A stretch of 64,000 nucleotides of DNA from Olsenella profusa. Lineage in GTDB: Bacteria > Actinomycetota > Coriobacteriia > Coriobacteriales > Atopobiaceae. Positions 24,999 to 34,007 of this stretch are shown in pieces. Below the pieces are notes generated by a model. The model was given only the letters and a program-made list of their open reading frames with translations, had not been told where the DNA came from and ran no database searches. Where the stretch lies: NCBI RefSeq assembly GCF_016900315.1, contig NZ_JACSNQ010000002.1, positions 1 through 64,000 of the forward strand, read 5' to 3'. Position 1 is the first letter of the stretch; every line of letters starts with the position of its first letter. Both the position numbers and the translations under genes were made by a program.

Positions 24999-26912
24999 CT
25001 CGAACTTGCGGTCGTAGAGCAGCGCGGCGATGAGAACCACGATCACCGAGCCCGCGTTGTGCCAGAGCGCGCCGGTGACGGGCGTGAGCACGCCCAGGAG
25101 CGACAGCACGATGGCGATCGCGTTCAGGCACATCGAGAGTGTGATGCCAAACTTGATGGTAGCCACGCAGGCGCATGCGAGGCGCTTGAGGTAGGGGATC
25201 TTGGAGATGTCGTCGCTCATGAGGGCCACGTCGGCGGCGTCGACCGCGATGTCGGAGCCCATCTCGCCCATGGCCACGCTCACGTCGGCGGTCGCGAGCG
25301 CCGGGGCGTCGTTCACGCCGTCGCCCACCATGCACACCACGCGCCCCTCCGCCTGGAGCGCCTCCACGGAGGCGACCTTCTCCTCGGGCAGCAGCTCGGC
25401 GCGGACCTCGGAGACGCCGGCCTTGCCGGCAAAGTACGTCGCCGCGGCCTCGGAGTCGCCCGTCAGCAGCACCGTGCGGACCCCCATGCCGGAGAGGCGC
25501 TCGCACATGCTCGCCGAGTCCGGGCGCAGCACGTCGGAGAGGGCGATGACGCCGACGAGCGCTCCGCCCGAGGCCACGAGCACGGTCGCCTTTCCCTCGG
25601 CGCGCAGGCTGGCAAGCACGCCCTCGGCCGCCGCGCAGTCCACGCCGCGCCCGGAGAGGTAGGTGACGCTGCCGCAGACCACCTCGGCCCCGCCGACCTC
25701 GGCGCGCACGCCGCGCCCGGCGTCCATCGAGAAGCCTGCGGGCTCGGCGAGGGCAAGCCCCCGCTCACGGGCGCGCTCCACGACCGCGCGGCCGAGCGGG
25801 TGCTCGCTCAGGGACTCGGCGGAGGCGACCAGGGCAAGCAGCGCGTCCTTCTCGCCCGCGCCGTCCTTCTCGCCGGAGGCTGCGCCGCCCAGCGGGAGCA
25901 CGTCGCTCACCTCGAGACGCCCGTAGGTGAGGGTGCCCGTCTTGTCAAAGGCCACGGTGTCGACCTTGCCCATGCGCTCGAGCGCCTCGCCGCTCTTGAT
26001 GATGACGCCGTGCCTGGTGGCCTGGCCGATTGCCGCCATGATGGCCGTGGGCGTGGCGAGCACGAGCGCGCACGGGCAGAAGACCACGAGCACCGTGACC
26101 GCCTTCACGAGGTCGCCCGTCACGAGGTAGGAGACCACGGCGATGCCCAGCGCCACCGGCACGAGCCAGCTCGCCACGCGGTCGGCGATGCGCTGCATGG
26201 GTGCCTGCTTGTTCTCGGCGTCCTCGACCATGCGGATGAGGCGCGAGAGCGAGCTGTCCTCGCCGACCTTGGTGGCCGTCAGGTCGATGGAACCGAAGCG
26301 GTTGATGGTGCCGCTGAAGACGTCGTCGCCGGGGCCCTTGTCCTGCGGCAGGGACTCGCCAGTCATGACCGACTGGTCCACGGAGGTCTCGCCCTCGAGG
26401 ATGCGCCCGTCCACGGGGATGGTCTCGCCGGGGCGCACGCGCAGCACGTCGCCCACGCGCACCTGCTCGGCGGGGATCTCCTCCTCGACGCCGTCCGTGA
26501 CGCGGCACGCCATCGTGGGCGCGAGCGCGATGAGGTTCTTGAGGCCCTTCTTGGCGCGCTCGGTGGTCGCGTCCTCCAGGATCGCGCCGAGGGCCATGAT
26601 GAAGGCGACCTCGCCGGCCGCGAAGAGCTCGTCGATGGCGATGGCCGCGACCATGGCCACGTCGATCAGCAGCGCCGAGGAGATCTTGGAGATGCCCTTG
26701 TTGTGGCGGATGCGCCACAGGCCCAGGTACACCAAGGGAATGCCGCTGATGAAGATCGTGACCCACGCGGGGTCAAAGGGCAGCGGCAGCTCAAGCGCAG
26801 CCGTGCCCGTGAACTCCTCCGTAAGGTGCGGGACAAGGTCGAGCAGCAGGAACACGCCTGCCACGATGGTCATGGGCGCGCCTGCCAGGAAGTCCGTGAA
26901 TCGCTTGAGCAT
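24996..26912 (-). CDS. Heavy-metal-translocating P1B-type ATPase
   Basis: 638 residues. Metal-binding CPC is in VVFCPCALVLATPTA, the phosphorylated Asp in DKTGTLTYG, the TGES loop is present as MTGESLPQ, and the hinge is GDGVNDAPALA. The final helix region HNAGSVIVV fits Zn2+/Cd2+/Pb2+ or related pumps; the exact metal is uncertain. No N-terminal HMA domain is present. Between DKTGT and the nucleotide domain lies GGAASGEKDGAGEKDA, made by two adjacent copies of the dispersed 12-mer. The divergent TetR gene and shared palindromes point to metal-responsive control. Stop codon lies at the REP edge. Confidence 0.88.
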   Translation of the reverse strand: MLKRFTDFLAGAPMTIVAGVFLLLDLVPHLTEEFTGTAALELPLPFDPAWVTIFISGIPLVYLGLWRIRHNKGISKISSALLIDVAMVAAIAIDELFAAGEVAFIMALGAILEDATTERAKKGLKNLIALAPTMACRVTDGVEEEIPAEQVRVGDVLRVRPGETIPVDGRILEGETSVDQSVMTGESLPQDKGPGDDVFSGTINRFGSIDLTATKVGEDSSLSRLIRMVEDAENKQAPMQRIADRVASWLVPVALGIAVVSYLVTGDLVKAVTVLVVFCPCALVLATPTAIMAAIGQATRHGVIIKSGEALERMGKVDTVAFDKTGTLTYGRLEVSDVLPLGGAASGEKDGAGEKDALLALVASAESLSEHPLGRAVVERARERGLALAEPAGFSMDAGRGVRAEVGGAEVVCGSVTYLSGRGVDCAAAEGVLASLRAEGKATVLVASGGALVGVIALSDVLRPDSASMCERLSGMGVRTVLLTGDSEAAATYFAGKAGVSEVRAELLPEEKVASVEALQAEGRVVCMVGDGVNDAPALATADVSVAMGEMGSDIAVDAADVALMSDDISKIPYLKRLACACVATIKFGITLSMCLNAIAIVLSLLGVLTPVTGALWHNAGSVIVVLIAALLYDRKFE

Positions 26913-26943
26913 CTTCTCCCCTCTTCCGGCACGATAACGGCTT

Positions 26944-26990
26944 ATAGCCGAACAATATGCCTGTTAGCGAACAACTTGTTCGGTTATGAT
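26944..26990. promoter_or_regulatory. Divergent operator/promoter between P-type ATPase and TetR genes
   Basis: A perfect dyad CGAACAACTTGTTCG (26968-26982, symmetric about the central C) and a further half-site CCGAACAA (26948-26955) lie between the divergent genes. The half-site GAACAA occurs three times. A plus-strand -10 box TATGAT (26985-26990) touches the dyad, so binding should repress the regulator gene, and probably the pump gene. Confidence 0.65.
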
Positions 26991-27095
26991 TCTAGAAGGG
27001 GCGCCGGGGACGACCAAGGGGCAACACGGCCCCGGCGTTCGCTACCGGTCACTGGCGTCACGTTTATACGGAAGTTTGTGCGGAAAGGGGAGCCC

Positions 27096-27647
27096 ATGGA
27101 CCGCAGGCGCAGAAAGACGAGGGCGGCAATCTTCTCGGCCTTTGAGGGGCTTCTCGCCGAGCAGCCCTACGCCTCGATCACGGTGCGCCAGATCATCGAA
27201 CGCGCCGACGTGGGGCGCACCACGTTCTACGACAACTTCGAGACCAAGGACGACCTGCTGCGCGTGCTCTGCGACGACCTCTTTGGCCACGTCGAGGCGG
27301 CCGCGGCCGAGCATGCCGGCGCAGCTGGCGAGAAGGACGTGGGCTCGGTCTTCTGCCACCTGCTCTGGCACCTGCGCGAGGGCAGGCGCCCCGTACTGCG
27401 TCTCCTGGCGGGCGAGAACAGCGAGGTGCTCACGCGCGCCTTCGTGGAGAGCCTCCGCGACCTGGTGGCCACGCAGGTCTCGGGCGCATGGGCGCAGGAG
27501 AACGACGTGCCGACGGAGTTCCTGGTCAGCCAGGTGGCGGGCGGCTTCGTGGAGATGGTGCGCTGGTGGGCGCGCGGCGGCTGTGCGGTCGAGCCCGAGG
27601 AGCTCGACCGGTGGTTCCGCACCCTCATGGGCCCGGCACTCGCATGA
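27096..27647 (+). CDS. TetR/AcrR family regulator, divergent from metal ATPase
   Basis: 183 residues. The HTH is at about residues 24-58: ITVRQIIERADVGRTTFYDNF. ATG at 27096 has AAAGGGG upstream. The segment AGAAGEKDVGSV (about 75-86) is encoded by a copy of the dispersed 12-mer between helices of the ligand domain. Divergent arrangement with the P-type ATPase and the dyad operator suggest it represses the pump until metal binds; the metal ligand is not evident. Its TGA stop is the first triplet of a REP palindrome. Confidence 0.82.
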   Translation: MDRRRRKTRAAIFSAFEGLLAEQPYASITVRQIIERADVGRTTFYDNFETKDDLLRVLCDDLFGHVEAAAAEHAGAAGEKDVGSVFCHLLWHLREGRRPVLRLLAGENSEVLTRAFVESLRDLVATQVSGAWAQENDVPTEFLVSQVAGGFVEMVRWWARGGCAVEPEELDRWFRTLMGPALA

Positions 27648-27734
27648 GACGTTGGGGACAGGTTCGTTTGTCTCATTTCAGAATTAATGAGACAAACGAA
27701 CCTGTCCCCATTGTCTATTGTCCCCATTGTCTCA
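27645..27734. repeat. REP palindrome, TGAGAC/GGGGACAGG type, copy 2
   Basis: Same family as 24925-24998, with GTTCGTTTGTCTCATTT inner arms and an extra partial repeat (ATTGTCTATTGTCCCC) on the right. The left TGA is the stop of the TetR gene and the right TCA is the stop of the opposing ABC permease gene. So both convergent genes end exactly at the element ends. Confidence 0.88.
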
Positions 27735-28997
27735 CGCCACCTGGTGGCGGCTGAACGAGACCGCAGCCACGGGGGTCGCCACGACCACAAGCGCCCCGTA
27801 GACGAGAAGGACCATGCCGATCAGGTCAAGCACCACCGGTCCGAGCGGGTAGGACTCGAGCGCCGAGAAGAGCATGCTGAAGTTCGCGAAGTTGATGGGA
27901 AAGACGGCCAGAGCGCGCTCGAGGATGCCAATGCCGCCCGCGGGGACCAGGCTCGTGAGCAGGACGAGCACCACGTCCGTGAGGAAGACCGCAAGCGTCG
28001 AGCGGGTGCGCGAGGACAGGGCGAGCGTGAGGCAGGCAAATCCCAGGCACGCCGCGTACATGAGCCCGACCGCGATGAGCGCCGCCTGCCCCGCCGTGAG
28101 CGGATACGGGGACGAGAGCGCCATGCTCTGGATTGAGAGGGCAAATCCGTCCGCGCCGTAGAAGGCGAGTGAGACACCCACGATGACGACCGCACAGAGC
28201 GCGAAGTAGACCGTGGCGTAGGTGAGCGCGGCCACGACCTTGGCGGCAACGAGCGTCGAGCGTCCGCGCCTCGTGGCGAGCACCACCGCGTCCGCACCGG
28301 ACTGGTACTCAAAGGCAAACGTGGGCGCCAGCGTCACGCACACCGCAAGGATCGCAAAGACGAGAAACGCCGCGCAGTTGACGATGTTGTCCCAGCCGCC
28401 GGAGTAGTCGTACGTAAGAGGGACCGTCACCGACGCCTGCTTGTCCGTCCAGTACGCGCGCTCGGCTTGGCTGTACTCCCACATGCCGCCCTGCCCGTCG
28501 TCGAGGGCGTCCTGGGTGAGCTGCGCCACGCCGCCGTACCAGTCCGCCGCCATCTCGGGCGTCACGCGGGCGGCCGTCTGCGCGGGCTCCTCGCTCGCGA
28601 TGCGCCAGGGGCGCAGCAGCCAGGACCAGTAGGAGTTGTAGAGCTCGTAGACCTTCTCGTCGGAGAAGCTCTGGAACATGAGGTCGTAGACGGCCGACCC
28701 CGTCATGTCGCCCACCGCGTCGCGGTCAATCTTCTCGAACAGAACCTCCTGGTAGGCGGCGATGTCCGCGGCGGCTCGCTCGGCGGTGACCGTCCCGGCG
28801 TACTTCTCGGCCTCCGCACGTGCCTGCGCGATGGCCTCCGTGCCGGAGACGATCTCCCCCTGGGCGTTGGCCGCCTTGTTCTGCACCACGTTGAGCGCCA
28901 TGATTCCCACCAGGAACACGATGACGCCGACGTTCGCCACGAGCGCCACACGGCGCGTGAGCATCTTCTTGAGCTCGAAGAGAATGAGCCTAGCCAT
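27732..28997 (-). CDS. ABC-2-type transporter permease
   Basis: 421 residues. One N-terminal helix (about 15-38) after LFELKKMLTRR, a large extracytoplasmic region (about 40-215), then five hydrophobic segments from residue about 225 to the end. This is the standard form of ABC-2 exporter permeases. It follows its ATPase with an 8-bp overlap, so the two form one operon. Substrate unknown. Start ATG at 28997 has GGAGGAT upstream. Its stop codon is formed by the REP element. Confidence 0.78.
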   Translation of the reverse strand: MARLILFELKKMLTRRVALVANVGVIVFLVGIMALNVVQNKAANAQGEIVSGTEAIAQARAEAEKYAGTVTAERAAADIAAYQEVLFEKIDRDAVGDMTGSAVYDLMFQSFSDEKVYELYNSYWSWLLRPWRIASEEPAQTAARVTPEMAADWYGGVAQLTQDALDDGQGGMWEYSQAERAYWTDKQASVTVPLTYDYSGGWDNIVNCAAFLVFAILAVCVTLAPTFAFEYQSGADAVVLATRRGRSTLVAAKVVAALTYATVYFALCAVVIVGVSLAFYGADGFALSIQSMALSSPYPLTAGQAALIAVGLMYAACLGFACLTLALSSRTRSTLAVFLTDVVLVLLTSLVPAGGIGILERALAVFPINFANFSMLFSALESYPLGPVVLDLIGMVLLVYGALVVVATPVAAVSFSRHQVA

Positions 28998-29943
28998 TGC
29001 GATCCTCCTTGAGGTGGGCGCCGCGGCGGGCGCGGGCGACCTGCGAGCGGGCGGCGGGATGCGAGCCCGCCCCGGCCGCACCGTCGCGGAACACGTACAG
29101 GTACAAGTCCTCCAACGTGGGCTCCGCGGACACGGACCCCGGGACGACCGGTTCGTCAGAGACGTAGCGCACGAGGGCCTGCCCGCCGTCCAGGTGGCGC
29201 ACGTTGCCCACCGTGAGCGTGGCCTCGAGCTCCTCGGCGCGCACGGCCGAAACCGTCGCCTCCCAGACCTTGCCCCTGGCCTCGGCCACGAGCTCGTCCG
29301 GCGGCCCCGAGAGCACCACGGAGCCGGCCCGCATCACAAGAATCTCGTCGGCGATGTGCTCCACGTCGGAGACGATGTGGGTGGAGAGCAGGACGACCTT
29401 GTCCTGGGAGAAGCCGGAGATGAGGTTGCGGAAGCGCACGCGCTCCTTGGGGTCGAGACCGGCCGTGGGCTCGTCGAGCACGAGCACCTCCGGGTCGTTG
29501 AGGACGGCCTGCGCGATGCCGAGTCGCTGCCTCATGCCGCCCGAGAAGGTACGGATGCGCCGGCGCTCCTCTCCGGCAAGCCCCACGCGATTGAGCAGCG
29601 CGAGCGAGCGGTCGCGGGCGTCACGACGGCCCAGGCCCTTGAGGGCCGCCATGTACTCCATGAAGTCGAGCGCCGTGAACTCTGGGTAGTAGCCAAAGTC
29701 CTGCGGCAGGTAGCCGAGCAGGGCGCGGTAAGCGTCTCCCATGTGAGAGATCGACGTGCCGTCAAAGCGCACCTCCCCGGAGGTCGGGCGCAGCACGCCG
29801 CATACCATCCGCATGAGCGTGGTCTTGCCGGCGCCGTTGGCGCCAAGCAGCCCGTAGACGCCGGGCGCGAGCGTCGCGCTCACGCGGTCCACGGCAATCT
29901 TGGGGCCAAACTCCCTGGTCAGTCGGTCGAGCGTCAGTTCCAT
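28990..29943 (-). CDS. ABC transporter ATP-binding protein
   Basis: 317 residues from ATG at 29943, preferred over ATG at 29952 because GAGAGG then stands at normal spacing. Walker A GANGAGKTT (about 36-44), Q-loop YLPQDFGYYP, signature FSGGMRQR, Walker B VLVLDEPTAGLD and H-loop STHIVSD. The C-terminal 80 residues form the extra domain common in ABC-2 export ATPases. Partner is the permease overlapping its 3' end. A GATACGAA palindrome lies 18 bp upstream of the start. Confidence 0.85.
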   Translation of the reverse strand: MELTLDRLTREFGPKIAVDRVSATLAPGVYGLLGANGAGKTTLMRMVCGVLRPTSGEVRFDGTSISHMGDAYRALLGYLPQDFGYYPEFTALDFMEYMAALKGLGRRDARDRSLALLNRVGLAGEERRRIRTFSGGMRQRLGIAQAVLNDPEVLVLDEPTAGLDPKERVRFRNLISGFSQDKVVLLSTHIVSDVEHIADEILVMRAGSVVLSGPPDELVAEARGKVWEATVSAVRAEELEATLTVGNVRHLDGGQALVRYVSDEPVVPGSVSAEPTLEDLYLYVFRDGAAGAGSHPAARSQVARARRGAHLKEDRNG

Positions 29944-29960
29944 GTTCGCCATCCTCTCTT

Positions 29961-29991
29961 ATGATACGAAGAGACAGTTCCTTCGTATCAT
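29961..29991. repeat. REP-like palindrome, GATACGAA type
   Basis: ATGATACGAAG pairs with CTTCGTATCAT around GAGACAGTTC. It lies just upstream of the ABC ATPase start. An AT-rich run TTTTTGATAAAAAGCAGCCCCTTTTTG follows on the far side (split here: TTTTTGATAAAAAG then CAGCCCC then TTTTTG) and could end transcription of the upstream sigma operon. Confidence 0.8.
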
Positions 29992-30053
29992 TCCGTTTTT
30001 GATAAAAAGCAGCCCCTTTTTGTCAGATCCCTCTCGCTAGCCGTTCGTCATTG

Positions 30054-30815
30054 CTAGGACAGCGCGGCGGGAGAGGCAGCGTCCGCGAAGCCCGATGCCG
30101 CCGCTCGGAGCCACGCGCGCACCTCGGTCGCCGCAAAGGCAAGCGCAACTGCTGCGGCAACCCACCAGGCAAGCGCCGCGGCAGAGCCAAACGCCGTCGG
30201 GCAGATGGTACGTGCCAGGACGCAGGCGCCGCACACCGCGCCAGCAGCGGCAACCGCGGCGACGGTCGCGTCGGGGGTCGCAGCCCTCCGCGCGGCAAGC
30301 AGCCCCGCCCCCAGCGCGACGAGGTAGGGCGCAAGCCCCTGGGCGAGCACGGCCCACGGTGCAGACGAAGCACCCGCAAGCACGGCGAGAAGAACGACGA
30401 CAAGCGCGTCGGCACAACAGAGGACCAGGGCTCGCGCACAGGCCGCCGCCTGGGCGTTCACGGGGCAGGCGGCTTCGAGCTCCGCCATGCCGCAAGAGCG
30501 CGAGCGCGTGATCCCCATGAGCGTGGCGAGGGCGAGAGCCGCTCCGAGGACGGCCGCGACCACGCCGGACCCGAGCCCGGAGAGGGCTGCGGGCACGGCG
30601 GCGGCAGCAAGGACGCCGTGGAGCGCCCACGTTCCCGTCCCTATGCGGCGTGCCTGCTCGGCAAGTACCTCGCCGGCGCGCGGGCGCACGGGACGGGCCA
30701 TCTCGGCGGCGACCGCCTCTACGAGCGCGTGCGGCGCGGCGCCGACGGCTCCGGGGCCCGCCTGGTAGTGCTCCCGCAGCACGCCCTCCAGGGCGCGTCT
30801 CTCCCGTGTTCTCAT
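30054..30815 (-). CDS. Membrane protein coupled to an ECF sigma factor
   Basis: 253 residues. A cytoplasmic N-terminal part (about 1-60, Arg/Glu-rich, MRTRERRALEGVLREHYQAG) is followed by six hydrophobic helices. The start overlaps the sigma factor stop as ATGA, so it is likely an anti-sigma or sensor partner by position. No ZAS zinc motif (HxxxCxxC) is seen, so this is inference from context only. Very high Ala content. Confidence 0.6.
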   Translation of the reverse strand: MRTRERRALEGVLREHYQAGPGAVGAAPHALVEAVAAEMARPVRPRAGEVLAEQARRIGTGTWALHGVLAAAAVPAALSGLGSGVVAAVLGAALALATLMGITRSRSCGMAELEAACPVNAQAAACARALVLCCADALVVVLLAVLAGASSAPWAVLAQGLAPYLVALGAGLLAARRAATPDATVAAVAAAGAVCGACVLARTICPTAFGSAAALAWWVAAAVALAFAATEVRAWLRAAASGFADAASPAALS

Positions 30816-31345
30816 CTCCGGCCTCCCTGCTTCTTCTCGTCGGATGCGCCCAGGCTTGCCCGCAGCGCCTCAAGTGCGGACGAGAGGGTCCGTGCGGCGG
30901 CAAACCTGCTCACGCCGAGCACCGAGGCAACCTCGCCCACCTTGAGCCCCTGGCCGTAGCGGAGCTCCAGCGCCTCGCGCTGGGTTCGGGGCAGCCGCGC
31001 GAGGGCCGCGGCAAGGTCGAGCCCGCCGTCGGCGTCAGCTGGGTCTCCCCCGCCAGGCAGCGACTCGGGGAGCTCGTCCCACCCGCCAGCCCTCCCGCGG
31101 GTCAGGTCGGCGCATACGTTGCGCGCGATGGTGACGAGGTAGGCGCGGGCGCGCCCTCGCTCCCGGTAATGCGAGCGAGCGCGGACGAAGCGCAGGAACG
31201 TCTCCTGAGCGGCGTCCTCGGCAAGCCCCGCCGGCGCGTGAGCGCGGCAGTACCGCAGCACGTCCGCGTAGTGAGCGCCAACCAGGCGCTCCGCCTCCTC
31301 GGTCCGCGCGTTCTTCTCGCCGATGCGTCTGCGCTTCTCGCCCAC
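30812..31345 (-). CDS. RNA polymerase sigma factor, ECF type
   Basis: 177 residues from GTG at 31345 (GGGAGGT upstream). Region 2 reads HYADVLRYCRAHAPAGLAED followed by AAQETFLRFVRA, and region 4 reads LPRTQREALELRYGQGLKVG followed by EVASVLGVSR, the normal ECF sigma order. The N-terminus has two motif-derived pieces (GEKRRR and IGEKNART). Translationally coupled to a membrane protein gene. Target promoters unknown. Confidence 0.85.
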   Translation of the reverse strand: MGEKRRRIGEKNARTEEAERLVGAHYADVLRYCRAHAPAGLAEDAAQETFLRFVRARSHYRERGRARAYLVTIARNVCADLTRGRAGGWDELPESLPGGGDPADADGGLDLAAALARLPRTQREALELRYGQGLKVGEVASVLGVSRFAAARTLSSALEALRASLGASDEKKQGGRR

Positions 31346-31448
31346 GCCGTCACCTCCCTCTATCCCTAATAACGGTTTTTCGCTCAAAGATGAGCGGTCG
31401 AGTTGGGGAAGGGTCGCCCTCTGCGGCCCCCTCGCGTAATGTCCTCGG

Positions 31449-31522
31449 ATTTCTAAGCGGCCATCTACCTGCTGAAACGCGAGAACCCGCAGGTAGACGG
31501 CCTGATTTTGGTGCTTAGAAAT
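31449..31522. repeat. TTTCTAAGC hairpin element 1
   Basis: Outer arms TTTCTAAGC and GCTTAGAAA; inner arms CATCTACCTGC and GCAGGTAG; the loop is CTGAAACGCGAGAACCC. The right half contains GATTTTGGTGCTTAGAAA. Same family as 36682, 41212 and 62320. It lies in the 345-bp gap before the LanF-like operon; the rest of that gap shows no gene. Confidence 0.85.
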
Positions 31523-31690
31523 GCACGGTTGTTGTAGGGGCCTTGGGGAGTGACGGCGATTCTGTCGGGTCCCGCACCCGCCCGCAGGCGATTCCGGTGC
31601 CGTTACCGCTTCGTTAGGAACGCCCCGCACCATGGAAGGCGACCTGAGGAAGGCGCGCCGCCCGGCGTGCCCCAAGAGAGAGGACGTCCC

Positions 31691-32419
31691 ATGGGCAACC
31701 TGCTTGAGACGTGCGGGCTCACCAAGCGCTTCGGCAGCGGCGCGGACGCGCAGACGGCCGTTTCCAACGTGAGCCTGCACTTGCGCGAGGGCGAGGTGTA
31801 CGGGCTGCTGGGCCCCAACGGCGCCGGCAAGTCCACCACCCTCAAGATGATCTGCGGCATGCTCCGCCCGACGTCCGGCGAGGTCGTCTTTGCCGGGCAC
31901 CCCTGGCGCCGCGAGGACCTCTACCAGATCGGTTCCCTTATCGAGGAGCCCCCGCTCTATCCCAACCTTACCGCGCGCGAGAACCTCCGCGTGCGCACCA
32001 CGCTGCTGGGGCTGCCCGAGTCCCGCATCGACGAGGCGCTTCAAACCGTCGGCCTCACCGACACGGGCCGCAAGCGTGCCGGACGCTTCTCGATGGGCAT
32101 GCGGCAGCGTCTGGGGCTCGCGCTGGCGCTTCTCTCCCGGCCGCGCCTGCTCGTGCTGGACGAGCCCACCAACGGGCTCGACCCCATCGGCATCGAGGAG
32201 CTGCGCGACCAGGTCCGCAGCTTTGCGGCGGTGGGCACCACGGTGCTCGTCTCGAGCCACATCCTCTCCGAGGTCCAGCAGATGGCGGACACGGTGGGCA
32301 TCATCTACCGGGGACGCCTCGCCTACGAGGACGCTCTGCGACCCGGGCAGGACCTCGAGGAGCTCTTCATGTCCGTCTGCCGAGAGGGACGCCGCGTCCG
32401 CGGGGAGGTGGCGGCATGA
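31691..32419 (+). CDS. Lantibiotic-immunity-type ABC ATPase (LanF-like)
   Basis: 242 residues. Walker A GPNGAGKST (about 43-51), Q-loop region IGSLIEEPPLYPNLTARENL, signature FSMGMRQRLG, Walker B LVLDEPTNGLD, H-loop SSHILSE. The E-loop-like LIEEPP and FSMGMRQR are typical of LanF/BcrA ATPases that expel antimicrobial peptides. First gene of an operon with two permeases, overlapping the next by ATGA. ATG at 31691 has GAGAGAGGA upstream. Confidence 0.85.
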   Translation: MGNLLETCGLTKRFGSGADAQTAVSNVSLHLREGEVYGLLGPNGAGKSTTLKMICGMLRPTSGEVVFAGHPWRREDLYQIGSLIEEPPLYPNLTARENLRVRTTLLGLPESRIDEALQTVGLTDTGRKRAGRFSMGMRQRLGLALALLSRPRLLVLDEPTNGLDPIGIEELRDQVRSFAAVGTTVLVSSHILSEVQQMADTVGIIYRGRLAYEDALRPGQDLEELFMSVCREGRRVRGEVAA

Positions 32420-33192
32420 GCGAGAAGAACCTCCCGCCGGCGCCGCTCGCGTGCCTGCGCGCCGAGGCGCTGAAGTCACGGCATGCGGCCCCGATGCGCC
32501 TGGCCGTGCTCATGGCGCTGCCGATGCCGCTCCTGGGCGCCATGCCCTACCTGGGCCACCAGTCCTTCTCGGCCTGGAACTACTGGTACACGCTCTTCCT
32601 ACCCGTGACGCTCGCTCTTGTGGTGGCGTGCGTGGCGCAGGCGGACGCGCGCCTCAGGATGCGCGGGGTGCGGAGCCTGGGCGTCCCGCCGGCCCGCTCG
32701 TGGTGGGCGAAGGCGCTCTGGTGCCTCGCGCTGCTTGCGCTCTCCAACCTCATCGTGTGCGCGATCTACCTCGTGGGGTCGGCGTTCACCGAGCAGGGTG
32801 TCACGGCGGCGGGCACGCTCACGATGCTCTGCTGCGCCGGAGTGAACACGCTGACCGCCGCGTGGATGATTCCCGCGGGACTCTTCCTCACGGTGCGTCT
32901 CGGCATGCTCGCGGGAATCTTCCTGCCGCTGGCGGTGCAGATCGTCGGCGCCTTTGCGTGGTCAGTGATTCCGCTGCCGCAGCTCTTCCCGCCCTCGGCG
33001 TCCACGGTCATCCCCACGAGCTTCATCCCCGTGCTACCGAGCGGCGAGCCGCTCGCGGCAGACACGGCGCTCGGCGGGGCGCTTGCCGCGGACGGGGTAC
33101 TCACGCTGGCGGGGCTTGTCGTCTGCGCCGCCACGTTCGTCGCGCTCACGGCGGCTACGGCCGCATGGTTCGCGCGCTCCGAGGAGAGGTGA
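32416..33192 (+). CDS. Lantibiotic-immunity-type ABC permease (LanE-like)
   Basis: 258 residues with six hydrophobic helices and no large loops, as in LanE/MutE permeases. The starting residues MSEKNLPPAP come from a GCGAGAAGAAC copy. Its start overlaps the LanF stop. The next permease follows 5 bp downstream. Works with the ATPase and second permease to remove peptides from the membrane; peptide unknown. Confidence 0.75.
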   Translation: MSEKNLPPAPLACLRAEALKSRHAAPMRLAVLMALPMPLLGAMPYLGHQSFSAWNYWYTLFLPVTLALVVACVAQADARLRMRGVRSLGVPPARSWWAKALWCLALLALSNLIVCAIYLVGSAFTEQGVTAAGTLTMLCCAGVNTLTAAWMIPAGLFLTVRLGMLAGIFLPLAVQIVGAFAWSVIPLPQLFPPSASTVIPTSFIPVLPSGEPLAADTALGGALAADGVLTLAGLVVCAATFVALTAATAAWFARSEER

Positions 33193-33197
33193 TCTGC

Positions 33198-34007
33198 ATG
33201 GCACGATTCGCCGACCCGGCGCCGCGCATGACGCTACCGCACGCCCTGCGCTCCGAGCTCATGCGGCTGTCCCGCTCGCCTCTCACGGCAGTGCACCTTG
33301 TCTGCGGCGTTGTGGGCGGGCTCGCCTGCGGCGCGTACTTCGCTGTCGCCGTTTGGGACCCGGCGATGGGCGCCGACGCCTTCGCGCAGTTCCTCGGCGC
33401 GCTCATGCCGCTCATGTCTTGCATCGTCTGCGGGCTTGCCGTGGACGAGGAGCGTGCGGCGGGCGGACTTGCCAACCTCACGAGCGTGCCCGCACGCGGG
33501 CGTGCCGTCATCGCCAAGCTGCTTGCGCTTGCCCTCATGGGGACCCTTGCGCTCGCCGTGGCGTTTGGCGTCTTCGGGGTCGTGCTTGCCGCTGCCGGAC
33601 GCCTGACGCTCGGGGCGCTCCCGCTCGCGCTTGCGTGGGCGGGTACGGTCCTCGGGAGTCTCCCGCTCTACGAGCTGGGGCTTGCGCTCGCGCTGCGCCT
33701 TGGACGCAACGTCGCGATCGGTGTTGGCGCGGCGGGGATGCTCGTCGCGTTCTTCAGCGTGGGCGGCCTCGCGCACGGCCTCATGACGGGGGAGCTCACC
33801 GGGGCCGCGTCAAGCGTTCTGGGATGGGTGCCCCTGTCGTGGCCGGCACGGCTCGCCTCGCTTGGCGTCGAGCTCTTCATCGATGCGACGCAGGTGACTG
33901 GAGCCCTGCTCGGCTGCGCGTCTACCTGCGCTGCGCTTACGCTTGCCAGCATCGTCGTTCTTCTCGCCTGGTTCCGGCGGTTTGAGGGAGGGAAGGCCGA
34001 TGCGTAG
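33198..34007 (+). CDS. Lantibiotic-immunity-type ABC permease (LanG-like)
   Basis: 269 residues with six helices. The N-terminal TLPHALRSELMRLSRSPLTA and the ELTGAASSVLGWVPLSWPARL loop resemble LanG/MutG proteins. Start ATG at 33198 follows GAGGTGA. Overlaps the following YxeA-like gene by 8 bp. Completes a LanFEG-like exporter. Confidence 0.75.
   Translation: MARFADPAPRMTLPHALRSELMRLSRSPLTAVHLVCGVVGGLACGAYFAVAVWDPAMGADAFAQFLGALMPLMSCIVCGLAVDEERAAGGLANLTSVPARGRAVIAKLLALALMGTLALAVAFGVFGVVLAAAGRLTLGALPLALAWAGTVLGSLPLYELGLALALRLGRNVAIGVGAAGMLVAFFSVGGLAHGLMTGELTGAASSVLGWVPLSWPARLASLGVELFIDATQVTGALLGCASTCAALTLASIVVLLAWFRRFEGGKADA

Noticed and set aside
24867-27647. 926-codon plus-strand open frame
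   Set aside because: Antisense to the P-type ATPase; only its last 183 residues (TetR from 27096) are real.
24925-27734. The two REP palindromes as ends of a transposon carrying the metal pump and TetR
   Set aside because: They flank the pump-TetR pair, but elements of the same family occur singly elsewhere and there is no transposase or target duplication; terminators at convergent genes explain them better.
31523-31690. Search for a lantibiotic precursor gene before LanF
   Set aside because: No short frame with a leader and Ser/Thr/Cys-rich core was found in this gap or after the kinase.
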